64,000 nucleotides of DNA from Rebecca billardiae RCC1528 (taxonomy: Eukaryota; Haptophyta), in the NCBI GenBank assembly GCA_965240325.2, contig OZ251226.1, positions 62,001 to 126,000 of the forward strand, read 5' to 3'. Of the stretch, positions 1 to 10,126 are shown one piece after another; positions within the stretch are counted from its first letter, which is position 1, and every line of letters starts with the position of its first letter. The notes under the pieces were generated by a model that was not told the origin of the DNA, searched no databases, and saw nothing but the letters and a program-made list of their open reading frames with translations. The translations under genes were made by a program, and so were the position numbers.

Positions 1-3000
1 GCGTGCTGCCCTCCTACCTCGCGTACGTGCGCGCGCAGCCCGCCTCGCTGCTGGTGCGGTACATGGGCTGCTACGGCGTCGAGATGTACGGCAAGCGCGT
101 GCACTTCCTCGTGATGCAGAGCGTCTTCCACGCGCTGGGGGGCCGGCAGCCGCACTACACGTACGACCTCAAGGTGGGGCCTCACGGGGGGGCCTCACGG
201 GGGGAGGCGGGAGGAGGAGGGGGGGCGGCAACGGCCACGCGCGCCGCGCGCCGCGCCCCTCGGCCCTCGGCCCACACGCCGCGCCCCTCCCCCCTCCTGT
301 GCCGCAGGGTTCGTACGTGGACCGCTCGACCGCCTCGCGCGGCGCTTGCCCCTCCGTGCGGCTGGACAACGACATGGCGCACACCCTCTTCCTGCACCCC
401 GAGCACGCGCGAGCTGGCCGCGCAGCTCGAGCGCGACACGGCGTGGCTCACGTCCAACGGGCTGCTGGACTACTCGCTGCTGCTCGGGCTGGTGAACAAG
501 CGCTACTTCCCCACGGACGCGCCGCACTCGGCGCAGCCGCAGCCAGCGCAGCCGCAGCCGCAGCCGCAGGGGGCGCGCGGCGCGGCGGACGGCGGCCCGC
601 GCGCGGCCGCGGCCGGCAGCGCCGCCGAGTGGCGCGGGTGCGCCGATGGCGGCTGCCCCGAGTGCGCCGACGGCGGCTGCCTCGACGGCGGCGGCTGCGC
701 CGCGCCGGAGCTCGACGCGTCGACGAGCGCGGCCCCTGCGCCCAGCCGGGGCGCGAGCAGCGCGCGCGCGCCGTGCGGCTGCGGCCGCGCCGCCGCACGG
801 CGCGTCTCCTCCGCCTGCTCGCGCTCCTCGGCCGGCCAGTCTTTGCCGGGGGCGGGGCGCTCGGTGCCGTCCACCCCGTCCACGCCGTCCGACCCGTCCA
901 GCTCGCGCAGGGGCAGCGCCGAGGGAAAGGGGCGGGGCGAGGCGGAGGCGGAGGCGGAGGCGGAGGCGGAGGGCGCGGAGGCGGCGCGTGGCGCGGGCGC
1001 GGGCGGTGCGCGCACCGAGGCGCGGCTGCCCAGCGTGCGCGCGCGCGAGGGCGGCGCGCCGCCGCTGCCGCGCTCGCGCTCGGCGGGCGCGACGCTGCGG
1101 CGCGCGTGCCCGCCGCGCGCGCTCTCCGCCGCGCGCTCGGGCTTCGGCTCGCTCTACTCGCTGGCGGAGGGCGGCAGCGCCGGCAGCGCCGGCAGCAGCG
1201 CGGCGGGCTCGGAGCGCGGCTGCGGCCACGACGGCGCGGGCCACGCGCGCGCGGACGAGGAGGCGGGGGGCGCGGGCGCGGGCGGCGGCGGCGCGCGCCA
1301 GCAGCAGCGCCACCGCCCGGCCGCGCCGCCGCGCGCGCACTCCGCCCCCTCGTGCGGCAGCGAGCGCTCGGCGCTGCCGTGCGCCGCGCCCCCGCCGCCG
1401 CCGTGCGCGCCGCTGCACTCGGCGCGCGCCGTGGTGGTGGAGGGCCCCGGGCTGTTCGTGTTCGGCATCATCGACATCCTGCAGACGTGGACGCTGCGCA
1501 AGCGGTGCGCGTGTGTGCGCGCGTGTGCGCGCGCCCACCCACTGCCGCGCGCGCCTCGGCCCCCGCCCCTGCCGCGCCCACACGCACGCACGCACACACG
1601 CGCACACCCGCGCACACACACGCACAGGCTGGAGTACCTCTTCAAGTCGTACGTGCGGTGCAAGGACAGGCGCGGCTTCAGCGCGGTGCGCCCCGCCGAG
1701 TACGGCGCCCGCTTCCAACGCAACGTGGTGCAGCGGTTGATCCGCGACCAGGCGGCGGCCACAGACGCGCTGCTGCAGCGCACGCGCGGCGCCCTCGAGC
1801 ACAGCGCGCGCCCTGCAGCAGCGCAGCAGCCCGCAGCGCAGCGCGCGCACAGCGCGGAGGGGGAGGGCGCGCAGCTGAGCGCGCTGTGCCGCGTGCGGCC
1901 CGCCTCCGCCTGCGCCGCCGCCTCCCCGCTGCCACCGGACTCGGCACCGGACTCGGCACCGGACGCGCCCCCGCCACCGGCCGGCGCAGGGGGCGCGGGC
2001 GCGGGCGCGGGCGGTGGCTGGGCGTGGGACGACGCGTCGGAGCTCTCGGAGCTCTTCTTCGACGCGGAGGAGGAGGGGGGCGGGGAGGAGGGGGGCGGGG
2101 CGCAGCAGCAGGGCGCGCCCCAGCCGTCGGCCCCCTTCTCCCCGCCCCCCTCCTCCTTGCTCGCCCTCCGCCCCTCGCCCGTGCGCGCTGGCTCGGAGCG
2201 GCAGCAGCACCCACTGGCCATGGCCGCACCGGACGCGCACGCCGCAGCAGCCGCGCAGCACCGCCCACTCAGCGCCGAGCGCGGCGGCGCGGGCGGCGGC
2301 GACGGCCCCGAGCACGGCGGCGCGCCCTCGTCCTCCGCCGCCGCCGCGCCTGGCGCCGCCGCGCGCGCCGCCGCCCCCGACCCCGCGCGCGCCGCCGACC
2401 GCAGCGGCGGGTGCGCGCCGGCCGGCAGCGGCAGCGGCAGCGGCAGCGGCAGCGGCAGCGGCAGCGGCAGCGGCAGCGGCAGCGGCAGCGGCAGCGGCAG
2501 CGGCAGCGGCAGCGGCAGCGGCAGCGGCAGCGGCAGCGGCAGCGGCAGCGGCAGCGGCAGCGGCAGCGGCAGCGGCAGCGGCAGCGGCAGCGGCGCGTGC
2601 GCGTGCGCAGGCTGCGCGCCCGGCGGCCCGCTGAGCCCCGAGCTGGGCGCGGCGCACGCGCTGTGCTCGCCCGCGCACACGCCGTCCAACTCGTCGCAGC
2701 ACAGCGGCGCGGCGCTGGACGGCGCGGCGCCGCTGCCGCTCGTCGTCTCGCACGTGAAGGCGTTCCGCACCGCCTCGGCCGAGCTGCCGCTGCCGCTGCC
2801 GCACGCGCCGCGCGCCTCGCGCGGCGCGTGCGGCGCGCCATCCGCGGGCGGGCGCGGCCGCGGCGGCGGCGGCGGCGTGGGCGGGCTGCTGGCACTGCGC
2901 GCGCCTGCGTGGCTCGCCGAGGCGGCGGCGCCGCCCGGCTGGCGCTTCGCACGGCGCACGGCCGCGGCGCCCACCGAGGGCAGCGCCGCGCGCGCCGGCG

Positions 3001-3167
3001 CGGCCGCGGGCGGCGCGGCCGACGCGTCGGCCGCGATGGAGGCTGGGCGCGCCGCGGCCGGCCGCGCGCCGGCGGCGCGTGACGGCGGGGCGGGCGCGGC
3101 GCGCGACGGCTGCGGAGCACGCGCTGAGCCGGGCGACGGCCGCGCGCTCAGCACGCTCGAGGTGTAG
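1..3167 (+). CDS. phosphatidylinositol-4-phosphate 5-kinase-family lipid kinase, 5' truncated by the window
   Basis: PIPK-family enzymes phosphorylate phosphatidylinositol phosphates at membranes. The C-terminal half of the catalytic domain is visible. Exon 1 ends in YDLK (to 173) and intron 174-307 (GT-AG) joins it to GSYVDR, rebuilding the family's DLKGS motif. Next come an LDNDMA segment, LDYSLLLGL, the metal-binding GIIDIL motif near 1465-1482, and after intron 1505-1627 LEYLFKSYVR and the FQRNVVQRLI tail. Exon 2 enters in a different frame from the downstream coding sequence, and a net +1/-2 base shift is needed near 400-412. An Ala/Ser/Gly-rich insert of about 300 residues separates DYSLLLG from GIIDIL. 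The long C-terminal tail is low complexity and includes a (Gly-Ser)n tract. The stop is TAG at 3165-3167. Family assignment is strong; substrate and activity are not determinable, and the N-lobe lies outside the window. Confidence 0.85.
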   Translation, partial: VLPSYLAYVRAQPASLLVRYMGCYGVEMYGKRVHFLVMQSVFHALGGRQPHYTYDLKVGPHGGASRGEAGGGGGAATATRAARRAPRPSAHTPRPSPLLCRRVRTWTARPPRAALAPPCGWTTTWRTPSSCTPSTRELAAQLERDTAWLTSNGLLDYSLLLGLVNKRYFPTDAPHSAQPQPAQPQPQPQGARGAADGGPRAAAAGSAAEWRGCADGGCPECADGGCLDGGGCAAPELDASTSAAPAPSRGASSARAPCGCGRAAARRVSSACSRSSAGQSLPGAGRSVPSTPSTPSDPSSSRRGSAEGKGRGEAEAEAEAEAEGAEAARGAGAGGARTEARLPSVRAREGGAPPLPRSRSAGATLRRACPPRALSAARSGFGSLYSLAEGGSAGSAGSSAAGSERGCGHDGAGHARADEEAGGAGAGGGGARQQQRHRPAAPPRAHSAPSCGSERSALPCAAPPPPPCAPLHSARAVVVEGPGLFVFGIIDILQTWTLRKRCACVRACARAHPLPRAPRPPPLPRPHARTHTRAHPRTHTHRLEYLFKSYVRCKDRRGFSAVRPAEYGARFQRNVVQRLIRDQAAATDALLQRTRGALEHSARPAAAQQPAAQRAHSAEGEGAQLSALCRVRPASACAAASPLPPDSAPDSAPDAPPPPAGAGGAGAGAGGGWAWDDASELSELFFDAEEEGGGEEGGGAQQQGAPQPSAPFSPPPSSLLALRPSPVRAGSERQQHPLAMAAPDAHAAAAAQHRPLSAERGGAGGGDGPEHGGAPSSSAAAAPGAAARAAAPDPARAADRSGGCAPAGSGSGSGSGSGSGSGSGSGSGSGSGSGSGSGSGSGSGSGSGSGSGSGSGSGSGSGSGACACAGCAPGGPLSPELGAAHALCSPAHTPSNSSQHSGAALDGAAPLPLVVSHVKAFRTASAELPLPLPHAPRASRGACGAPSAGGRGRGGGGGVGGLLALRAPAWLAEAAAPPGWRFARRTAAAPTEGSAARAGAAAGGAADASAAMEAGRAAAGRAPAARDGGAGAARDGCGARAEPGDGRALSTLEV
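2424..2592. repeat. (GGCAGC)n hexanucleotide repeat coding for poly(Gly-Ser)
   Basis: About 28 uninterrupted copies of GGCAGC in the C-terminal tail of the lipid kinase. They are read as Gly-Ser, so copy-number changes preserve the frame. On the other strand the tract is GCTGCC. Confidence 0.95.
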
Positions 3168-4390
3168 CCGTCTGGTGAGTGGTGGCGCTGTGCAGTAGCC
3201 TAGTGCACAGCAGCAGTGCCGCAGTTACAGTAGCAGTTTATTAGCAGCACCGTACTCGTCACTATACTCACGGTCGTAGCAGTAGTAGCAGCATCACAGC
3301 CACAGGCCACAGCTCTGAGCTCAGAGTCAGGCCGCGCGGCCACTCATCGTCTCATGCGACGGCCACTCACTCACACTCTGACACTGGGCACGGCCACGGC
3401 CCGAGTTTCGTCGGCGGTCCCGTTCGCGGAGCAGCCGCGCCCACGGCCGGCCTCGGCGCCACACTCGGTCTCGGAGCGACGTCGGAGCCGCGGCCGCGGG
3501 CAGCGGGATGCCGTATGGGTCGGTCGAACACGCGTGGCATACTCGCCCACGCCGTCCGCGGCTACCACGGACCGGGCGTCCGCGCCTGTGGCTGTGGCAT
3601 CGGGCGCCTATCCGGTGGATCGGCAGCATCAGTTCATCGAGTATATATATATATATGGACATCAAGGACGCATGCGCGCGGGCTGTCAGTCGTAGCTGTG
3701 ACGGATGAGGAGTACAGCAAGGTGCCCGCTGGCACGGGTGGGTCAGAGCCTGCGGGCAGCCGACGGCACCGCGGCGCGGGCCGCCGCCCGGGGCTGCGCC
3801 ACGCGTCACGTCGCGCGCGATGCTGACATCAGAGGCTCCATCCACTTGGAGGCTGCCAGGATGGCAGTGCGCCGCGCTGATCCGCGGGCGCTCCCACCAC
3901 CGCGCCACGCACGCCGTCCGGCCACTGGCACTTCTCAGGGACGAGAGCCGCGCGCATCGTCACATCCGGATCATCGGCGGATGAGAATTCAAAGCGAGCA
4001 CGGTGGCAGAGTGCCGTGTCAAGGCCCACCCCGCACGCGGGCGCGCCGCGGAGGGCTCGCCCGGCAGCCGCGTGGCGAGCACGATCCCGCGGGTGGCGAT
4101 GCGCGCCGCGCTTCGGCACGACGCGCCTAGGCCGGGACGCGGAGGCGCATGCGGCGCCGCGCATCCGGCCTTCCGCCCGGAAAAACTCCGCGTTCGCATT
4201 TTCTTTTCGCTCGGCCGCGCGGGCCCTCGCGGTGCGGATCGCGACCGAGAGGGCGGAGGGTCGAATCTGGCGAGCAGTCCGGCGCCCCCGCGAGAGCGTG
4301 CGCTCCTGACCAGGCCGGGCCGACCAATCCGCGCGCGCGCGGTGCTCGCTCGTCCGCTGCCCCTGCGCGCCACGGGCGGCGCGCGTGGAG
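3168..4390. other. intergenic region, no gene recognised
   Basis: Spacer between the lipid kinase and the AP2 gene. It holds a short TA run (about 3641-3656). No frame shows a domain or an intron-exon pattern. The last few hundred bases should contain the AP2 gene promoter and 5' UTR. Confidence 0.5.
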
Positions 4391-5116
4391 ATGGCGGTGG
4401 AGCCGCCGGTGCGCAGCCCGGAGCTGTCGCGCACGGCCGCGGCGCTGGCGCTCGCCGGGCTGCGCCTCGGCGCGACCGAGACGCGCGCCGCCGCCGCCGC
4501 CGCGGCCATCGCCGGCGCGGACGCGGACGCGCCCGCGCCCGCGCCGCCAACTCACGCGCCGACCGCGCGGCCGCATCGCAAGCGCGTCCGCGCCGAGGGC
4601 GCCGCCGCGCACGACGGCGCGCCCGGCGGGTCGGACGTTGCCGTCCTCGCCTCGCACGACGACGACGAGCGCGCGCTGCCGCCCGCCGACGAGCCCGCCG
4701 CGGCCGCCGCCGCGGCCGCCGCGGGCAAGCGCGCGCGCCGGCCGCGCATCGCGCCTGAGCCCGGACAGGAGAACGACGGCGCGGACGGCAAGCACGGCGC
4801 ACCGGCGGGTTGGACGGCTGGCGGGAGCGGACGCGCGGGCTTGGCGCCCGTCGCGCCGCCCGGCCTCGCCCACCCGCCCACCGCACCGCCCGCGCCGCGC
4901 GCGCCGGCGGGCGCGTCGCGCGCGCGCGCCGCGGCCGCGGCCGCGGCGCCGCCGCCGCCGCGCGCGCCGCGCGCGGCCGCGGCCGGCGCGGCCGCGCGCG
5001 GCCGTGGCAGTGTGCCGCGCCCGGGCGGTGGTGCGAGCGTGGGCTCTGGCGCGCACGCCGCCGCGCCAACCCCGCACGCGCCGCCATCCGCGGCGGACGA
5101 CGGCGGCGGCGACGAC

Positions 5117-5150
<34 letters not shown>

Positions 5151-5617
5151 AGGCGGAGGCGGGCGCGGGCGCGGGCGGCGCGTCCGAGGGCGGCGGCTCG
5201 GGCTCTGGCGGGATGGTGAAGTCGAGCGTGTACGTGGGCGTGCACATGTCGCACAAGCCGCTCCTCCTCCGCCCGTGGCTCGCGTGCTGCTGGGTCGGCG
5301 GCAAGAACCACCACCTCGGCTACCACCGCACGGAGCGCGAGGCGGCCGCCGCGTACGACTCGTTTGCGCGGCGGCACGGCAAGAAGCTCAACTTCCCGGA
5401 CTCGGGCGCCGGCGAGTCCGGCGCGACCAAGTCGGTGAAGAGCTCGCGGTACCGCGGCGTGCACTTCAAGAAGGGGAACAAGACGCGCCCGTGGAAGGCC
5501 GTCTGCGTCGTCGGCGGGCGGCAGCACCACCTCGGCTACTTCGCGAGCGAGGAGGCCGCGGCCGCCGCGTACGACGCGTTCGCGCGGCCGCACGGCCGAA
5601 CGCTCAACGGCGTGTGA
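4391..5617 (+). CDS. AP2/ERF-domain transcription factor with two AP2 domains
   Basis: Predicted nuclear sequence-specific DNA-binding protein of 408 residues in one exon. The first in-frame ATG (4391) is used and the stop is TGA at 5615-5617. The N-terminal two-thirds is Ala/Pro/Gly-rich with basic clusters (HRKRVR, GKRARRPR) that could act as nuclear localisation signals. The two AP2 domains are C-terminal: about residues 277-332 (SVYVGVHMS, WVGGKNHHLGYHRTEREAAAAYD) and 350-406 (SSRYRGVHF, RPWKAVCVVGGRQHHLGYF, then AAAAAYDAFARPHG). Both keep the YxGV start, the central W, the HLGYF/H turn and the AAAAYD helix. The first domain has YVGVH where YRGVH is usual, so DNA contacts may differ. The protein ends right after the second domain. 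Target genes are unknown. Confidence 0.9.
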
Positions 5618-6240
5618 CACGCGCGGCGCGGGCGCGGCGCGGGCGGAGGCGCGAAGGGCCGCGCGAGGCCGCGGGGGCGCGGAGGGCGCGAGGGGCGAGC
5701 GGGCTCGCGGCGCGCGCGGGATGCGGGGCGCTGGCGCGCGCGGAGCGGGCGCGCCGGCGAGGCGCGTGCCGCCAGCGCCGGCGGTCGCCTGTCGAGGCGC
5801 GGCCGCCGCGGCGGCGCGTGCGCTTGGCGCGCGCCGCCGCGCGCGCCGCTGCCGGCGGGCCAAGCCCACTGGTGCGGGGAGGTGGGGCGCGGCGGCCGGC
5901 GTGCGCGGCGCGCGGCGGCGGCAGTCCGCCGGCGCTCGCGGCGCCGGCTGCCGGCGGGGCGCACGGACGGGGCGAGCGTGTGTGCGGCGTGCGCGCCATT
6001 GGCTGGCGCGCCCGACCGGCGCACTGCGCCCGCCGCTCCGGGCGGCACCCGGGAGCGGGGCGCGTGCCGCGGCTTCGATTCGGGAGCGAGATTTCGGTCG
6101 GATTGTGCATGCGTGCCGACTAGAGCCAAAGATTCTCACTCGCCCGCCCCGCCAATCGGAGTCCGGCTGGGGCTGATGAAGCGCTTCGCGCCGTCCGGCG
6201 CGGAGGGACGAGTGTCCGGCTGCCCCGCTGCCCACGGGCG
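5618..6240. other. intergenic region, no gene recognised
   Basis: GC-rich spacer between the AP2 gene and the GT61-like gene. Frames run open only because stops are rare. No domain is visible. Confidence 0.5.
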
Positions 6241-8267
6241 ATGGCGGCCGGTCGGCCCTGGCTCGTCGTCGCGGCGACGCTCGCGCTGGCGATGGCCGCG
6301 CGCATCGCGCACGTGGCCACGACCATCCTCGCGGCGCCACGCGCCATCGTCCTCGCGCCCGCCCGCCCCGCACGCGCCGACGAGGACGAGCCGGCCGCGC
6401 GCGTCGCCGCGGCGGCCGCGCTGGGCGGCGGCGGCGGCGCGGCAGCGCCGCCCGCCGACGAGGCGGCGGACGAGGCGGCGGAGCAGGCGCGCGCGAGCGC
6501 GGCGCAGCGCGACGCGGAGGACGAGGCGGCCGAGGGCGACGGCGCGCCCGACGCCGACCCGACCGCCGACCCGCCCGCGCCCGGCGTCGGCGGCAACAGC
6601 ACTCGCCAGCGGCTGAGCGCGCGCTCGCGGCTCGCGCTGCGTCTCTCCTCGCCCGAGGGGCGCGCGCTGGACGTGGGCACGCTCGAGCTCACGCCGGAGA
6701 AGTACGTGTTCGGTCAGCTCGTGCGCGTGATGCGCAACGGCCGCCCCGTCGCCGTGCCGCAGCAGCTCCCGCCCGGCGTGGCGGAGGCGGCGGGCGGCGG
6801 CGGCGGCGGCGGCGGGCCGGGCGGCGCGGACGAGGGCGCGGCGCCGCGCAGGCTGAGCCCGCTCGAGCAGCTGGCGAACGCGCTGCGCGTGCCCGCGCGC
6901 GGCGTGTGCTTCGTCGCCGCGGGCGCGTTCACGGGCGGGCGGTACACCAACAACATCTACCACCAGGCCGAGTTCGTCTGGCCCATGGTGGACGCGGCCA
7001 TCCGGGATGCGCGCGCGCCCGCCACTGTGCTCTGGCCGTTCGCGCTGCTGCCGTGGAGCAAGCAGGGTGCGCTGCGTAGTGCTGCGGCGCGTGCTGCGCG
7101 CGCGAGGGGGGGCGGGGGGAGCGGCGTCGAGGGCGGGGCGCGGAGGACGGGGCGCGCGCCCCGCGTGCTCCACGCCGCCGCGTCTGCCGCCCCTGATCGG
7201 CGCCCCTTCTGCTTCCCTTCCGTGTTCCTTCTCCGCACACGGCTGCCGCCGCCCCTGCCGCCGCCCCTGCCGCCGCCCCCGGCGCCGCCGCTGCCGCTGC
7301 CGCCCCCGCTGCCGGGGGCGCAGTGCTGGAGCTGCTGCTGCCGCTCACAGACGTGCTGGCGGGGGCAGAGGCCACGGCCACCGTGCAGCAGGCGCGCTGC
7401 ACGGCAGAGTCCGTGCCCTTCAAGGCGGTGGGCTCGGGCGGGGGCAAGGCGGGTGCGCGCGCGCGCCCGAGCGCGACGCGCTCGCGCGCGCGCGCGGCCG
7501 CCCACGCCCCCGCCCCCCCCCCGCCCCCAAACCCGCGCCGCGCGCCGCCCGGCGGCGCAGGCTACTGGCTGGACCCGCGCTCCGCCCCGATGGCGCGCAA
7601 GCTCACGCTCCGCCGGTGCCGCCGCCCGCTCCGCAACGCGAGCGCGGCGAGCACCGTCGTGCTGCTCGAGCGGCGCGCGGAGGAGGCGGCGGGCGCGCAC
7701 GGGCGCAAGCGGCGGCGCATCGCGCAGCGCGCCGCCGTGCTCGCGCTGCTGCGCGCGGCGATGCCGGGCGCGAGCGTGGAGCTGCGCTTCTCGCCCGGAG
7801 CGGACGTGCCGCTGTGCGCGCAGCTCGGCGCGTTCGCCGACGCGGCGCTCGTGCTCACGCCGCACGGCGCGCAGCTCAACAACGCTGTCTTTGCCCCCGC
7901 GCGCACCGCGCTGCTCGAGGCCATGCCATGGGCCAAGCGCAGCTACCCGGGGCACCTGGCGATGCTGCGCTACTCGGGGCTGACGCACGCGCGCGTGCAC
8001 TCCGCGCGCCCGCCCGCGGAGGACGGGCAGTGGGGCGACGGGCGGTACACCGAGGCGCAGTGCGAGGCCATCGAGCTCTGCTCGAGGTACTACCGAGATA
8101 GCGCCGAGATACACCTGCCCCCCCGGGAGCTGCACGCCGCGCTCGCGGCCGCCGCGCCCGATGGGCTGGCCGTGCGGCCGTGGGCGGAGGTGGCGCACGC
8201 GCTCGAGCGGGCGGGCTGGCGGATCGGCGAGGATGGGGGCTGGGCGCAGCGAGCGGCCGGGCGGTAG
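6241..8267 (+). CDS. GT61-like (DUF563) Golgi glycosyltransferase
   Basis: Predicted type II membrane glycosyltransferase of 553 residues. Exons are 6241-7066, 7324-7452 and 7561-8267; introns are GT-AG, and the joins restore [16 protein letters not shown] and [12 protein letters not shown]. Residues about 7-28 form a hydrophobic signal anchor, followed by an acidic Ala-rich stem. The catalytic region has the family's [17 protein letters not shown] segment and, near residue 414, [15 protein letters not shown] followed by LLEAMPW. This matches the GT61 pattern of a HGAxLxN turn and a short hydrophobic Glu-containing strand. GT61 enzymes transfer xylose, arabinose or GlcNAc to wall polysaccharides or N-glycans; the sugar here cannot be read from sequence. 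The ATG at 6241 is chosen because it begins the signal anchor directly. Confidence 0.8.
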
Positions 8268-8899
<632 letters not shown>

Positions 8900-10126
8900 A
8901 TGGCGGCACGCCGCGCGTGCTGCGCGCACGCGCTCCGGCTGGCGCCGGTGTGCGGCGCGGGCATGCTGTACAACATGCAGTCGCTCTGCGTCAACCTCCT
9001 CGCCTCGCGCCACGCGATCGGCCCCGCGCAGTCGCTGCTGGCGCGCGGGCTCGTGCAGGCGCTCGGCGTGTGCGCCGCGCTGTGCGCGCCGAGCGGCGCC
9101 GACGCGCGCGCCGTGATGCCCGGCCGCGACGCGCGCGAGCGGGCGCTCCTGCTGGCGCGCGGGGCGCTCGGCGCGCTGGCCAGCCTGCTCAACTCCGTCG
9201 CCATCGCGTACCTCCCCTTCGCCCAGGCGATGACGCTCGCGGCGACCGTGCCGCTCTGGCTGACGGCCATGGCCGCATGCGCGCTGCCGGAGTGCCCGTC
9301 GCGGGAGGAGCTACTCGCCGTGGCGCTCGGCATGCTCGGCGTGGTGCTGGTCAGCTTGGACGGCGCCCACGCCCACGCCGCCGCCGGCCCCGCGAGCCTC
9401 GCCCCCGCGCGCGCGCTCGCGCTCACGTGCGCGTCCCTGAGCTCAGCGCTGTGCAACGCGAGCGTGCTGCTGCTGATGCGCACGCTCGGCGTGCAGAGCA
9501 GGCCCGTGCCCGCGCTGGTGAGCACGGCGTACCAGACGGCGGGGCTGCTCGTCTTCGCGCCGCTCGCCGCGCGCGCCGCCGCCGTGAGCGCGTGGGCCGC
9601 GCCGCGCGGCCCCGAGGCGTGGGCGCTGCTGCTGCTGCCCGGGCCGTGCGCGCTCGGCGGCAGCCTGCTGCTGTACTGCGGGTTCGCACGCAACCGCTCC
9701 GCCGTGGGCGTGGTGGTGCTGCAGGCGTCCGAGACGCTGCCCGCGCTGCCCGTGCAGGCGCTTACGGCGCAGCCCATCGGCGCGCGGATGCTCAGCGGCA
9801 ACGCGCTCGTCGTGCTCTCCGCCGCCCTGGGCACGCTGAGCGCGGCGCGCAGGCGGCGCAGCGCCGAGCTGGCGGCGGGGCCGCCGGACGACGGCGAGGC
9901 CGTGGCGCCGACGCAGCGCGTGCAGGCGGAGCCGACCAGCGTGGACGAGCCGTGGCACGACGCCGATCCGTTCGGCGTGGACGCCACCGATGCTCTGACG
10001 CCAACCGCGTCGGCTGCTGCGCCACCCGCGTCAGGCGCGACGCCGTGGCCGATGGTCGCTGAGCCAGTCTCAGCGCAGGCATCGTCGCAGCGGCAGCCGC
10101 CGTCATCCGAGCTGCCGCTGCTATGA
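8900..10126 (+). CDS. EamA/DMT-superfamily transporter
   Basis: Predicted multi-pass membrane protein of 408 residues in one exon, of the drug/metabolite transporter type (EamA domains). The only in-frame ATG before the membrane region is at 8900. Several hydrophobic segments form two repeats, about 10 helices: VCGAGMLYNMQSLCVNLLAS, then LGALASLLNSVAIAYLPFAQAMTL, the second half beginning ALTCASLSSALCNASVLLLMR, and the last NALVVLSAALGTLSAA. The alanine, glycine and leucine pattern and the AYLPFAQA turn fit EamA carriers, which include nucleotide-sugar, amino-acid and metabolite exporters. The C-terminal 80 residues are hydrophilic and probably cytosolic. The neighbouring glycosyltransferase makes a nucleotide-sugar link tempting, but nothing in the sequence fixes the substrate. 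Confidence 0.75.
   Translation: MAARRACCAHALRLAPVCGAGMLYNMQSLCVNLLASRHAIGPAQSLLARGLVQALGVCAALCAPSGADARAVMPGRDARERALLLARGALGALASLLNSVAIAYLPFAQAMTLAATVPLWLTAMAACALPECPSREELLAVALGMLGVVLVSLDGAHAHAAAGPASLAPARALALTCASLSSALCNASVLLLMRTLGVQSRPVPALVSTAYQTAGLLVFAPLAARAAAVSAWAAPRGPEAWALLLLPGPCALGGSLLLYCGFARNRSAVGVVVLQASETLPALPVQALTAQPIGARMLSGNALVVLSAALGTLSAARRRRSAELAAGPPDDGEAVAPTQRVQAEPTSVDEPWHDADPFGVDATDALTPTASAAAPPASGATPWPMVAEPVSAQASSQRQPPSSELPLL

Noticed and set aside
195-2804. 869-codon minus-strand Arg/Ala-rich frame
   Set aside because: A shadow of the lipid-kinase gene; its sequence is only the reverse of repeat-coded Gly-Ser and Ala tracts.
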